DNA of 64,000 nucleotides from Prosthecobacter algae (GCF_039542385.1 NZ_BAABIA010000008.1:186001-250000), one strand, 5' to 3'; positions 17,920 to 26,817 are shown, counted from the stretch's first letter. A program made the numbers and translations. Notes: generated by a model from the sequence alone, not told the origin.

Positions 17920-18705
17920 TCAGCGGTCGTAGGCTTCAGCAATGCGCTCGGGGGTGAAAGCAGAGGCCACTTCACCAAAGGCGACTTGGGTGCGTTTGAT
18001 CAGCAGCACATCGTCGAAGTTTCCTTCCACCGTCTGTAAATCATGATGGCTGGCGATGAGCAGGCGGCCCTCGGCCGTCAGCTCGCGGAACAGGCGCGCT
18101 AGATTCTCCTGCGCGGGGCGATCCAGCCCCGTGAAGGGCTCATCCAAAAGCAGCACATGCGCCTCCTGCGCCAGAGCACGGGCGATGAACGTGCGCTGCT
18201 GCTGACCACCGGAAAGGGCGCTGATCTGGCGGTCCTGAAGATCCAGTAGTTTCATGGTGGTGAGTGCCCGCTGGACGATCTCCGCATCGTGCATGGAGTA
18301 TTGCCGCCACCAGCCCAGGTTCGGGTAACGCCCCATCTCCACCAGCCCGCGAACGGTGATGGGAAAGTTCCAGTCCACATCCCCACGCTGCGGCAGGTAG
18401 GCGATCTCGTAGCTGCTGCGTGTCAGCGGTTTGCCACGCCAGAGGATGCTGCCGCTGTCCGTGCGTAACAGACCCGCCAGAGCCTTCAGCAAGGTGCTTT
18501 TGCCTGCGCCGTTCGGGCCGATCAAGGCGATGCTGCGCCCGCATTCAGTGCTGAAGCTGATGCCGTCCAGAGCCAGCACTTCCTGGTAACTCACGCGCAG
18601 GTTTTGCACCTCCAGCCGATGGTGGTGCGAGTGCGTGCAGCCACCGCCGCCCCAGCAGACGTGCTCCTTGCACGGAGGGTGATCGTGTGAGGTATGCTTT
18701 ACCAT
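17920..18705 (-). CDS. Metal ABC transporter ATPase with His/Cys-rich N-terminal extension
   Basis: A 261-residue ABC ATPase: Walker A GPNGAGKST (63-71), signature LSGGQQQR, Walker B VLLLDEP and switch HHD (ASHHDLQ). The N-terminal 30 residues ahead of the ABC fold contain eight histidines and three cysteines, including the cluster THSHHHR (24-30), and look like a metal-binding tail. Such a tail on the cytosolic ATPase could sense or trap the imported metal. The start codon overlaps the stop of the upstream membrane-protein gene by seven bases, so the three genes form one translationally coupled operon. Confidence 0.92.
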   Translation of the reverse strand: MVKHTSHDHPPCKEHVCWGGGGCTHSHHHRLEVQNLRVSYQEVLALDGISFSTECGRSIALIGPNGAGKSTLLKALAGLLRTDSGSILWRGKPLTRSSYEIAYLPQRGDVDWNFPITVRGLVEMGRYPNLGWWRQYSMHDAEIVQRALTTMKLLDLQDRQISALSGGQQQRTFIARALAQEAHVLLLDEPFTGLDRPAQENLARLFRELTAEGRLLIASHHDLQTVEGNFDDVLLIKRTQVAFGEVASAFTPERIAEAYDR

Positions 18706-19199
18706 GTGAATGTCAAAACTTCGTCCAGGGTGGTGGCAGAGGACCAGCGAGTTTCGCGGCGGGTGTCGAAGCCGTCAGGCTCCAGTTCCACCGTCAGCGC
18801 GGTATCCGGGGTACCTTCGGGCCAGGTGACGCTAAGCATCAGCTCGTTGCCTTCGTGGGACACTTCCAGCTCTGTATTGAATTCCACAGGAGAGACCGCC
18901 AGGTCCACCTTTGCCGCCAGGTCCACGTTCCCTTCCTTCAGGCTGACCTTCAGCGGACGATGGGCAAACCGCAGACGCACCAGAGTCTGCACTTCCACAT
19001 GCTTGTGCTCTCCTTCCGGGTGGTCGGAACCGCCTTTGACGACCTGGGCCGAGCCATCGGCTGGCGCAGCCTTTGCCGTAGCCGCTTGCGGAGCGAGATC
19101 ATACCCCGTGGTCATGTGCGCTAAAGGGAAGGCCAGCAGGGCGAAAACAAGCCCAAGAATGAAAAGCTGAACTGGAGGGAAACCGCGCATTATTTGCAA
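18699..19199 (-). CDS. Small membrane-anchored protein of a metal ABC operon, unknown function
   Basis: A 166-residue protein with one N-terminal hydrophobic segment (VQLFILGLVFALLAFPLAH) and an exposed remainder predicted to be beta-rich. The segment SDHPEGEHKHVEV carries three histidines close together and could bind metal. A TTG start at 19199 is preferred because AGGA lies eight bases upstream; the ATG three codons later lacks a site at good distance. It is the first gene of the metal ABC operon. I do not recognise the family; it might stand in for a missing substrate-binding component, but that is speculation. Confidence 0.72.
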   Translation of the reverse strand: MQIMRGFPPVQLFILGLVFALLAFPLAHMTTGYDLAPQAATAKAAPADGSAQVVKGGSDHPEGEHKHVEVQTLVRLRFAHRPLKVSLKEGNVDLAAKVDLAVSPVEFNTELEVSHEGNELMLSVTWPEGTPDTALTVELEPDGFDTRRETRWSSATTLDEVLTFTW

Positions 19200-19293
19200 T
19201 AAGTCGGTCCTTCAGGGCCTCCCGTCAACTCTGGGTAGAGGGCCGTCACATAAGCCAAGAAATGAGCATTTCCCCCACCTGGCCTTGTTCCCA

Positions 19294-19335
19294 GTTGTTG
19301 ATTGACGGTCATAAGTTGTTTGTTTAATCAACAAC
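19294..19335. promoter_or_regulatory. Interrupted inverted repeat directly before a start codon
   Basis: GTTGTTGATT (19294-19303) and AATCAACAAC (19326-19335) are perfect 10-bp inverted repeats separated by 22 bases; the right arm ends on the base before the ATG at 19336. It lies between the metal ABC operon and the divergent exported-protein gene. It could be a two-half-site operator or a leader hairpin that hides the ribosome-binding region. Confidence 0.5.
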
Positions 19336-20250
19336 ATGCATCTGCCTCTATCCCGGCTGTCACCTGTTGTCTTGTTTTTCCTCAGCCTCAGCTCCGGTGT
19401 CAGCGCCCAGGTGCCCGGTGCCGAGGTGGCCAGTGCCATCACCCCACCCTCCTCTGATATTGCAGACATCACCGTTGGTGGACGACTGGTGAAGATTCCG
19501 GTCCCCCAAGGTTACATGCGGGCCGATGGCATCAATACCATTTGGGACAAAGCCCTGTCCACCATGCTTCCAGAGACCAACCGACTGCTGGCTACTTACG
19601 GAACCCCCGAAGATGTGGAACTCCTCCGCAAAGGCACGCCTTCTGACTTCTCTAGCAACTTTAACGTCCAGACCGTGAAGTCCATCGAGTCCATGGAGAT
19701 CGGAGAAAGGACATTCACCAGTATGCGTGCCGAAGTCAAAAAAGGCATCGACGGCATGCGATCCAAGCTGGACGCAGAAATGAAAAAACTGGCTTCTCAG
19801 GGAAACCAAAAGTTTGAAAAAGACTTTGGCGTGGACATGGCGCTGAGCATCAGCGACACCACCGTACTGGGATATTTCGAAGAGACAGACATTTCCATCG
19901 GATTCACCATGGCGATGAAAACAGGGATTGCAGCCGAAGGCGGACGCGATGAATCCCGGAGCGTGGTCGCCTGCCTAATGACACCCGTCAACGGCCGCTT
20001 GCTAAGCCTCTATGCTACCGTCGGCTACAAGGGCGAGGCCGACCAAAAGAAAGCCGAAGCCAGCGTCAAAGCTTGGCGGGATGCCATTCTGGCTATCAAC
20101 CCCAAAGTCGAAGGCCCCGTGCTGGAAAGCGGCATGGAAAAGATCGCCAGGGGCGTCGGCGTGGGTGTCTGGATCGGCTTGGTCTATGGCCTGATTGTCT
20201 GGATCTCGAAAAAAATGAAGCGGCGGAAAGAGGCGAAATCCGTATCCTGA
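19336..20250 (+). CDS. Exported protein of unknown function with C-terminal membrane anchor
   Basis: A 304-residue protein with a signal peptide (LSRLSPVVLFFLSLSSGVSA) and, near the C-terminus, a single transmembrane helix (GVGVGVWIGLVYGLIVWIS) followed by a basic tail KKMKRRKEAK. The exported middle part has alternating helices and no catalytic motif that I recognise. It diverges from the metal ABC operon and is followed after 71 bp by the FKBP gene. A role in the envelope is all that topology supports. Confidence 0.75.
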   Translation: MHLPLSRLSPVVLFFLSLSSGVSAQVPGAEVASAITPPSSDIADITVGGRLVKIPVPQGYMRADGINTIWDKALSTMLPETNRLLATYGTPEDVELLRKGTPSDFSSNFNVQTVKSIESMEIGERTFTSMRAEVKKGIDGMRSKLDAEMKKLASQGNQKFEKDFGVDMALSISDTTVLGYFEETDISIGFTMAMKTGIAAEGGRDESRSVVACLMTPVNGRLLSLYATVGYKGEADQKKAEASVKAWRDAILAINPKVEGPVLESGMEKIARGVGVGVWIGLVYGLIVWISKKMKRRKEAKSVS

Positions 20251-20321
20251 TCGCATCCTCGGAGGTCATTTTCTTTGGTTGACCATTTCACCCATCTCTC
20301 CGAGTCTCGCGTTCTCTACTC

Positions 20322-21086
20322 ATGAAAGCCACTCTTCGCCTCGTCTGCGCCACGCTCGCCGTCGCTTCTTCCCTGTCCGCCCAAACGGAATCCACCAAAC
20401 CTGCCGAAAAAGCTGCAAAACCTGCTGGCGAAACTGCCGCCCCTGCGGCATCGGCCTCGATGGACAAAGTGAGTTATTTCATCGGATCTCAGATCGGCGG
20501 TAACATCGCCAACAACTTCAAGCAGCAGGGCGTTGAGATTGATCTCGACAGCTTCCTGGGTGCCGTGCGCGACCAATTCGAAGGCAAACCTTCCAAGTAC
20601 AAGCCCGAAGAACTCGAGGCTGCCATGAAGGAATTCGAAAAAGTGATGCAGGGCAAGCAGGCAGAAATGCAGGCCAAGCAGGCGGCCAAAGCTGGCGAAA
20701 TCAAAGCCGCAGGTGCCAAGTTCCTGGCTGAAAACGGCAAGAAAGAAGGCGTGAAGACCACCGCCAGCGGCCTGCAGTATGAAGTGCTGAAGCAGGGCGA
20801 CGGCGCGAAGCCAGTGCCTACGGACAAAGTGAACGTGCACTACCACGGCACCCTCCTCAGCGGCAAAGTCTTCGACAGCAGCGTGGACCGTGGTGAGCCA
20901 ATCACCTTCGGCGTGCAGGAAGTCATCAAGGGCTGGACTGAAGGTCTGCAGCTCATGAGCGTCGGCTCCAAGTTCAAGTTCTACATCCCGTCTGACCTCG
21001 CTTACGGCGACAACGGCGCAGGTGCAGACATCGGCCCAGGCGAGACCCTGGTCTTCGAAGTCGAGCTCCTGAAGATCGAGAAGTAA
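20322..21086 (+). CDS. Exported FKBP-type peptidyl-prolyl cis-trans isomerase (Mip/FklB-like)
   Basis: A 254-residue protein: signal peptide (to about SLSAQ), an Ala/Lys-rich linker, an N-terminal FKBP_N dimerisation helix domain (~45-145, charged coiled coil) and a C-terminal FKBP domain beginning TASGLQYEVLKQGDG. The FKBP core VHYHGTLLSGKVFDSS, EVIKGWTEGLQLM and IPSDLAYGDNG is complete. It should catalyse prolyl isomerisation and chaperone proteins in the periplasm. It is monocistronic, ending in a strong terminator. Confidence 0.95.
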   Translation: MKATLRLVCATLAVASSLSAQTESTKPAEKAAKPAGETAAPAASASMDKVSYFIGSQIGGNIANNFKQQGVEIDLDSFLGAVRDQFEGKPSKYKPEELEAAMKEFEKVMQGKQAEMQAKQAAKAGEIKAAGAKFLAENGKKEGVKTTASGLQYEVLKQGDGAKPVPTDKVNVHYHGTLLSGKVFDSSVDRGEPITFGVQEVIKGWTEGLQLMSVGSKFKFYIPSDLAYGDNGAGADIGPGETLVFEVELLKIEK

Positions 21087-21108
21087 TTTTATCCGCTCCC
21101 CTTCCCCA

Positions 21109-21140
21109 ACGGCTGCCAGAGACCCTGGCAGCCGTTTTTT
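21109..21140 (+). terminator. Rho-independent terminator after the FKBP gene
   Basis: ACGGCTGCCAG (21109-21119) pairs perfectly with CTGGCAGCCGT (21125-21135) across a 5-nt loop, followed by six T. Confidence 0.93.
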
Positions 21141-21235
21141 GTGCTTAATAAGCTGGGCCTCTCGGTCTTTTTATGACAGAAACTGCACAAATCGTGCCTG
21201 AACCCCGTATTCTCAGGCCAGTTTCGTTTCCATTT

Positions 21236-22579
21236 ATGAGCCAAAGCCAACCGTCCCGTCGTTCCTTCCTGCAAACCGCTGTAGGTGCCGTCGCTGCCCC
21301 ATTTATCCTGCCTTCCCGCGTCTGGTCGGCAGAGACCGCCCCAAACTCCCGCATCAACATCGGCTTCATCGGCATGGGCAAGATGAACAGCGGCCACCTG
21401 GGCAACTTCCTCGGCCGTGAAAATGTGCAGGTCACCGCTGTCTGTGACGTGGACACCAACCGCCGCGAAAACGCCAAGAAGAAGGTCGAAGAAAGCTACG
21501 GCAAAAAAGCCGGGGCTGAATACAAAGGCTGCAGCGCCTACGATGACTTCCGCGAGCTGCTGGCCCGCAAGGACATTGACGCCGTCGTCGTCGCCACGCC
21601 GGACCATTGGCACGCCTACATCGGCATCGCCGCCGTGCGTGCTGGCAAGGATGTCTATGGGGAAAAACCCCTCACCCACAACGTCCACGAAGCCCTGACT
21701 CTGACCAAGGCCGTGCGCGACAGTGGCCGCATCTTCCAGACCGGCTCCCAGCAGCGTTCCAGCAAGGAATTCCGCGTGGCCGCTGAACTGGTGCGCAATG
21801 GCGTCATCGGTGAGATCAAGACCATCACCACCTCCTTTGGTGACCCGGCTCCCGTTTACAATCTCAAAGAAGAAGCCGCTGAACCCGGCCTCGACTGGGA
21901 TCGCTGGTGCGGTCCAGGCCCGCTGAAGCCTTACAACAGTGCCCTCAGCCCTCGCGGTGTTCACAACCATTTCCCTGCCTGGCGCAACACGCGCGAATTC
22001 GGCGGCGGCATGATCACCGACTGGGGTGCTCACCACATTGACATCGCTCAGTGGGCCCTCGGTGTGGATGAAAGCGGCCCGGTGGAAATCCGCTCCCCTG
22101 GGGCGGACAAGAAGCGCGGTGCCCAGCTCGTCTATGCGAATGGCGTCGTCCTGACCCATGGTGAAGGCAAAGGCGTCTCCATTTACGGCACCGAAGGCGA
22201 GATCCACGTGAACCGTGGCAAGTTCGAGCTCGTCCTCGGCGGCAAGACCATTCACAAGTTCTTCGACAAGGAAGTGGACAAAGGCACCTCCCTGGACCGC
22301 GAAGTCATCCTCACCGAGCGCGAATTCCTCAAGAACGCCAAGGTGAAGCTCTACAACAGCAAGAACCACCACGACGACTGGCTGAACAGCATCCAAACGC
22401 GCGAGCGCCCGATCTGCGATGTCGCCATCGGCGCCACCACCGTCATTTCCTGCCACCTCATGAACATGGCCTACTACTCGGGCACGGGCTTCAAGTGGAA
22501 CCCGACCGAGCGCACCTTCGCCGAAGGCGGCGATGCCAAGTGGCTCACACGCGACTACCGCCCTGAGTGGGTGGTCTAA
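21236..22579 (+). CDS. Tat-exported Gfo/Idh/MocA-family oxidoreductase
   Basis: A 447-residue NAD(P)-binding oxidoreductase. I place the start at ATG 21236, which puts a twin-arginine signal RRSFLQTAVGAVAAP at residues ~8-22; the in-frame upstream extension to 21173 buries it. Rossmann motif IGFIGMGKMNSG, the family motif EKPLTHN and the C-terminal dimer domain with GGGMITDWGAHHIDIAQW are clear. Export of a folded, cofactor-loaded enzyme is common in this family in planctomycetes and verrucomicrobia and suggests sugar oxidation in the periplasm. The exact substrate is unknown. It is monocistronic. Confidence 0.93.
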   Translation: MSQSQPSRRSFLQTAVGAVAAPFILPSRVWSAETAPNSRINIGFIGMGKMNSGHLGNFLGRENVQVTAVCDVDTNRRENAKKKVEESYGKKAGAEYKGCSAYDDFRELLARKDIDAVVVATPDHWHAYIGIAAVRAGKDVYGEKPLTHNVHEALTLTKAVRDSGRIFQTGSQQRSSKEFRVAAELVRNGVIGEIKTITTSFGDPAPVYNLKEEAAEPGLDWDRWCGPGPLKPYNSALSPRGVHNHFPAWRNTREFGGGMITDWGAHHIDIAQWALGVDESGPVEIRSPGADKKRGAQLVYANGVVLTHGEGKGVSIYGTEGEIHVNRGKFELVLGGKTIHKFFDKEVDKGTSLDREVILTEREFLKNAKVKLYNSKNHHDDWLNSIQTRERPICDVAIGATTVISCHLMNMAYYSGTGFKWNPTERTFAEGGDAKWLTRDYRPEWVV

Positions 22580-22610
22580 GATTTACTGAAGTTCGTTGTG
22601 GAACCCAGTG

Positions 22611-22638
22611 GCGGCCTCGTAAGAGGCCGCTTTTTTAT
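22611..22638 (+). terminator. Rho-independent terminator after the oxidoreductase gene
   Basis: GCGGCCTC (22611-22618), loop GTAA, GAGGCCGC (22623-22630), then six T. Confidence 0.93.
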
Positions 22639-22726
22639 TTGGGGATGAGTGCCTTGATCACTCTTTTGGTTAGGCTTTCAATATTCTCGTGAATCCCCCA
22701 CGCCCCGGAAGTGCGAAAGCCATGAG

Positions 22727-22761
22727 CCGGAGGTGAAGGTGCGAAGCACCGAAACCTCCGG
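22727..22761. repeat. REP-like double hairpin in an intergenic gap
   Basis: CCGGAGGT, GAA, GGTGC, GAA, GCACC, GAA, ACCTCCGG: two nested perfect stems (8 bp and 5 bp) separated by three identical GAA spacers. It lies in the 260-bp gap between the oxidoreductase terminator and the 3' end of mobA, has no coding content and is followed at once by a CCTAAC word (22765). The strict symmetry suggests a mobile or dispersed REP-type element; copy number cannot be judged here. Confidence 0.55.
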
Positions 22762-22839
22762 TTACCTAACCCATATGGAAATCAGGCCAAGATGGAGGGA
22801 TCGCCGTACGCTCGATTTTCATCGTCGTAAAAGCGGGTG

Positions 22840-23451
22840 TCACCTCGCCAAGCCACGCCACTCCCCAGGCGTGTTGGCATTGTTAAAAAGCCCTTCATCA
22901 GCCGGAGACAGGGGCAAGACGATGGCCAGCCCTTGATCCACCGCGTCTTCGATGAGGCGACGGAGACTGAAGCGAGACGCCGCAGCGGCCGCTTCGAAAA
23001 GAGGAATCATGGCTGGGGTGTAGAGACCGGCGAGGGGCTCGATGCCATGGGCGGTGCGAAAAAAAAGGGCACTGCCGGCGAGCGGTTGCGCCAGGATCTC
23101 AACCAGGAAAGTTGGGGTCATCTCGGGCATGTCCACCGCCAGCACGAGCAGGGGCTTCGCGGCCTGCTTCAAAGCTTGGAGGATGGGCAGCAGGGGACCG
23201 CTTCCCTGCCCCGGTGGATCGAAAAGCCACTCGGCCTGCAGATCGGGCGGTGCGCTCTCGTGCAGGCCCTGCTCTGCCCGACAGGCGATGAATAGGGACG
23301 CGGGCTGCAAGGCATGAAGCTTGCGCGCCTGCGCCTGCCACAGCGGCTGGCCTGCCCAGGCGAGCTGCGCTTTGTCCTGACCCATGCGGCTGGACTGCCC
23401 CCCCGCTAGCAAAAGCGCGGCGAAGGGCGTGGCGGGTGGCGGCAGGCTCAT
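22840..23451 (-). CDS. mobA: Molybdenum cofactor guanylyltransferase (MobA)
   Basis: A 203-residue cytosolic nucleotidyltransferase with the N-terminal signature LLLAGGQSSRMGQDKAQL (residues 13-30), an AVDMPEM segment in the metal/GTP site and a C-terminal NNANTP motif. It attaches GMP to molybdopterin to give the bis-MGD-type cofactor. Its ATG overlaps the stop of the upstream alpha/beta hydrolase gene by four bases. A molybdenum sulfite dehydrogenase is encoded 20 kb away, although that enzyme class normally uses the simpler Mo-MPT cofactor, so other clients are likely elsewhere. Confidence 0.9.
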   Translation of the reverse strand: MSLPPPATPFAALLLAGGQSSRMGQDKAQLAWAGQPLWQAQARKLHALQPASLFIACRAEQGLHESAPPDLQAEWLFDPPGQGSGPLLPILQALKQAAKPLLVLAVDMPEMTPTFLVEILAQPLAGSALFFRTAHGIEPLAGLYTPAMIPLFEAAAAASRFSLRRLIEDAVDQGLAIVLPLSPADEGLFNNANTPGEWRGLAR

Positions 23452-24710
23452 TCGGATTTTAAACCCACGCTGTTTACGGAAATGACACGGTAGGCGCTGG
23501 CATCTGCGGCGGGGGAAGGATCCACGAATTTCATCTCGGCCACGGGCTTCTCCGGCGTGTCGCCATAGGACATGCCTTGGAAAAGTTTGCGCCCAAATTT
23601 GCCCGCTGGTTTTTCCGGAACTCGGGCGATCTCCTGACCGTTTTTGAGGAGGATGAACTGCTGGAGCCCGCTTTCCAAATCCGCCTCGGCTTCCCAGGTG
23701 AGGATGCCTTTCTGGAGGCGCACTTGAGTCGGGGTCGGAGGTGGGGTGGTGTCGCTCGTTGCACCTGTTTTCAGGTACTCCGCCCGCAGCGGAATGAGCT
23801 CCTTTGCAGGCAGCCAGGCCGCTGTTTCCAGAGCACCTTTGAACTCGCCCGCAGCAACGGTTTTTGCATCGTCCATTTCAGACAGCCAGCCTTCGCTCAC
23901 CTTCACCGGTTTCAGGGCGTACCCCGTCTCGGGCAGGCGCTGGGTGAGGCAGACATCCAGGAAAGGAATGGCCAGGTAGCGGGAGTCGCCACACTCATGG
24001 CCGGTGCGAGGGTCGCGGGCAAAACTCACCGGGGCTCCTCGCGCCCGCCAAGCCTTGAACATGGCGCGATCTCCCACGCGAGCGGGGCCGTGGCGTTTGT
24101 CCTGCTCCTCCTTCAGGCCGCCATTGAAACACATCGGCACGCCATAGACAGCCTCAGTCAATGTGGGGCGTGGGATGTCGCCTTTTTCCCAGACATAAAA
24201 GGCGGAGCCGGAGCGGAACCAGATGGCTGCGATGCGCTCGGGGTGCAGAGTCAGCATGAGGCTGGACCAAAAACCGCCGCCGCTATGCCCCCACAAAGCC
24301 CAAGGCACCTTGGTGAGTTCGGGGTGTTTTGATTCAGCCGCAAAGTGTTCCAGACTGCGCAGGAAGGTCTTCTCGGACCCATTGCGCGGATCGCACCACT
24401 GGCGGCAGTCCTGGCCATCGGCCTGATGATAAGAAGGGCCCAGGAGGGCGCAGTCGTGCTTTTTGGCTAGCGCCTGCCAGTGCAGGTCATAGGCCGCTGT
24501 TTCGCCACCTTTACAGGCTCCGGCCCCACAGCCGTGCTGGTGGACGATGACGCCTTTGATCTTCTCCACGCCCTCCGGCACCCAGAGGGTGTAGGTCACG
24601 CCATAGATGAGCTCCCCCGGTTTTTCCGAAGGCGGATACTCAACGGTGAAAAAAGACCCCGCCGCCTGGGCGAGGAGTGGGAACAGCAGTAGGGCAGCCA
24701 GCAAACGCAT
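23448..24710 (-). CDS. Secreted alpha/beta-hydrolase-fold protein
   Basis: A 420-residue protein beginning MRLLAALLLFPLLAQAAG, a clean signal peptide; the open frame continues upstream to 25337 only as a shadow of the creatininase-like gene. The nucleophile elbow is GHSGGG (in ALWGHSGGGFWSS), with an HQHGCGAG oxyanion-region strand before it and TGHECGD as the probable histidine region. Several cysteines (GCGAGAC, DCRQWC) could form disulfides. Residues ~340-420 form an added beta-rich, fibronectin-like tail. It is likely an esterase or peptidase-like hydrolase of unknown substrate. It heads a coupled operon with mobA. Confidence 0.83.
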   Translation of the reverse strand: MRLLAALLLFPLLAQAAGSFFTVEYPPSEKPGELIYGVTYTLWVPEGVEKIKGVIVHQHGCGAGACKGGETAAYDLHWQALAKKHDCALLGPSYHQADGQDCRQWCDPRNGSEKTFLRSLEHFAAESKHPELTKVPWALWGHSGGGFWSSLMLTLHPERIAAIWFRSGSAFYVWEKGDIPRPTLTEAVYGVPMCFNGGLKEEQDKRHGPARVGDRAMFKAWRARGAPVSFARDPRTGHECGDSRYLAIPFLDVCLTQRLPETGYALKPVKVSEGWLSEMDDAKTVAAGEFKGALETAAWLPAKELIPLRAEYLKTGATSDTTPPPTPTQVRLQKGILTWEAEADLESGLQQFILLKNGQEIARVPEKPAGKFGRKLFQGMSYGDTPEKPVAEMKFVDPSPAADASAYRVISVNSVGLKSE

Positions 24711-24788
24711 GGGCCTATGATGGAGGGTAGCAGGGCTCAACGTCAAGATGCTTGGCAAAAGGGGGCTGGCTGTGGAGTATTCTTTCCC

Positions 24789-25568
24789 ATGAACGCACCC
24801 CGCCCCTGGATGATCGCTGAAACGAACTGGCAGCAGGTCAAAGACACCCGCTACGAAGTCGCCGTGCTGCCCTGGGGAGCCACCGAGGCGCACAACTGGC
24901 ACCTGCCCTACGCCACAGACAGCCTGCAAAACGAGGCCATGTGCGCCGAGGCAGGCCGCATCGCCTGGGAAACTGGGGCCAAAGTGGCCATCCTGCCCAA
25001 CATCCCCTTTGGCGTGCAGACGGGCCAGCTCGACATCCCCTTTTGCATCAACATGAACCCCAGCACGCAGATGGCCGTGCTGGAGGACATCATCGCTTCT
25101 CTGGAAGGCGTGGGCGTGCCGAAGTTCGTCCTCTTCAATGGCCATGGAGGCAATGACTTCCGCCAGATGCTGCGGGAGCTGCAGGCCCGCCACCCGCGCA
25201 TTTTCCTCTCGGTGGTGAATTGGTTCGGCATCAGCAGCGGCAAGGACATCTTCACCATCGTGGGTGATCATGCCGATGAACGCGAAACCAGCCTGCTGCT
25301 GCATCTGCACCCCGACCTGGTTTTGCCCAAAGATCAATGGGGACCAGGCACGGACAACCTATGGAAAATCACGGCCATGCGGGAGAAATGGGCCTGGGCA
25401 CCACGCGCCTGGACTCAGGCCACAAATGACACAGGATCGGGCGATCCCCAGCACGCCACGGCGGAAAAGGGAGCGCGTTATTTTGAGCGGCTCACCAACC
25501 AGTTTGCCAGCTATCTGGTGGATCTGGCAGCAGCAGATCCCACTGCGTTGTATCAGCCCGCGCTCTAA
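24789..25568 (+). CDS. Creatininase-family amidohydrolase
   Basis: A 259-residue cytosolic protein counted from ATG 24789. The metal site of the creatininase family is present: GATEAHNWHLPYATD (E, H, H and D ligands), NGHGGND and GDHADERETS. Family members open creatinine, act in riboflavin/F420 degradation or process mycofactocin; no further context selects among these. It is divergent from the hydrolase/mobA operon across 78 bp. Confidence 0.88.
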   Translation: MNAPRPWMIAETNWQQVKDTRYEVAVLPWGATEAHNWHLPYATDSLQNEAMCAEAGRIAWETGAKVAILPNIPFGVQTGQLDIPFCINMNPSTQMAVLEDIIASLEGVGVPKFVLFNGHGGNDFRQMLRELQARHPRIFLSVVNWFGISSGKDIFTIVGDHADERETSLLLHLHPDLVLPKDQWGPGTDNLWKITAMREKWAWAPRAWTQATNDTGSGDPQHATAEKGARYFERLTNQFASYLVDLAAADPTALYQPAL

Positions 25569-25680
25569 AGTTGCGAGCGCTAGGGCGTCTCCCATAGAAA
25601 GGGGGCATCCTACGGTGGCCTGGAAGAGCTATTAACCATTTGCGCCGGACTAACCCTACAACGGGGACTCGTATCCAGCC

Positions 25681-26817
25681 TCAAGCCCCAGCATTGATGG
25701 TGATGCGCTTCTCAGGGATCGGAGAATCAATGATGCCCAGTTCCGTCTCCTGGCGCAGGCGTAGCTGGCCACAGGCAGCGGCGATGTCATGCCCCTTTTC
25801 CCGGCGCAGCGTGGCCTTCACCCCGGCATTCAGCAGCACATCGCGGAACTCATCCTGATGCGGCTCGCTGGGGCGCACCCAGGGAAGCCCCTCCACAGTA
25901 TTGTAAGGGATGAGGTTCACTTTGGCATCCAGCCCTTTGGCCCGTTTAGCCAGACGATGTGCTTGGTCCAGGCCATCGTTCACATCCTTGATGAGGATGT
26001 ATTCAAAGGTGATGTGCTGCTTGCGCTTGGACCGCCAGTAAGACAGGGCCTCGAAGAGTTCATCGAGGTTGTACTTCTCATTCACCGGCATGATCTTGTT
26101 TCGCACTTCGTCACTGGCCCCGTGCAGGGAGATGGCGAGACGGATTTGCAGGGGGAAATCGGCCAATCGTTTGATCTGCGGGGCCAGGCCGCTGGTGCTC
26201 ACCGTCATGTGCCGCGCACCGATGCCGATGCCCCATTCAGCATTGAGGATCTCGATCGCTTTGATGACGTTGCTGTAATTGGAAAGCGGCTCGCCCATGC
26301 CCATGAAGACCAGATTATCCATCCGCTCTCCGCTGTAGGCTTCTACCTGGACGATCTGCTCCACGATCTCGGAGGTGGTCAGGTTTCGGGTGAAACCGGC
26401 CAAACCACTGGCGCAAAATTTGCAGTCGTAGGCGCAGCCCACTTGGCTGGAAACGCAGAGCGTATGGCGGTCTGAGGCCTCGCCATACAGCGCCGGATTG
26501 GCCGGGATGAGCACGGTTTCGACAAAACGTCCATCGTGTAGCTTCAGCAGGAATTTGCGCGTGGTGTCCTTGGAGCCGGTCACGGTCGCGATGGTCATCG
26601 TCCGGGTGACAAACTTCTCCGTCAGCGTCTGGCGGAGGCCCTTGGACAGGTTCGACATCGCCTCGATGCTCACGGCCCGTTTGGCAAAGGTCCAGTCAAT
26701 CACCTGCTTGGCGCGGAAGGCGGGCTCGCCCAGTTCAGCCATGAGGGAGGTGATCTCCGGCGGCGTCAGGCCGAGGAGGGACAGGGGAGCGGCAGATTTG
26801 AGAGGGGCAGCGGTCAA
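25681..26817 (-). CDS. rlmN: 23S rRNA/tRNA adenine-C2 methyltransferase RlmN
   Basis: Radical SAM enzyme of 378 residues that methylates A2503 of 23S rRNA and A37 of some tRNAs. The cluster motif CAYDCKFC (C128, C132, C135), preceded by SSQVG, and the GMGEPLSNY strand are diagnostic. The C-terminal cysteine used for the methyl intermediate is in AAACGQLR. Length matches the family. It may be co-transcribed with the 201-residue gene upstream on the same strand (26-bp gap). Confidence 0.97.
   Translation of the reverse strand: MTAAPLKSAAPLSLLGLTPPEITSLMAELGEPAFRAKQVIDWTFAKRAVSIEAMSNLSKGLRQTLTEKFVTRTMTIATVTGSKDTTRKFLLKLHDGRFVETVLIPANPALYGEASDRHTLCVSSQVGCAYDCKFCASGLAGFTRNLTTSEIVEQIVQVEAYSGERMDNLVFMGMGEPLSNYSNVIKAIEILNAEWGIGIGARHMTVSTSGLAPQIKRLADFPLQIRLAISLHGASDEVRNKIMPVNEKYNLDELFEALSYWRSKRKQHITFEYILIKDVNDGLDQAHRLAKRAKGLDAKVNLIPYNTVEGLPWVRPSEPHQDEFRDVLLNAGVKATLRREKGHDIAAACGQLRLRQETELGIIDSPIPEKRITINAGA

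Noticed and set aside
21089..22456. Minus-strand open frame of 455 codons
   Set aside because: Lies antisense to the Gfo/Idh/MocA gene; no motif in its translation, while the plus strand has a Tat signal and Rossmann motif.
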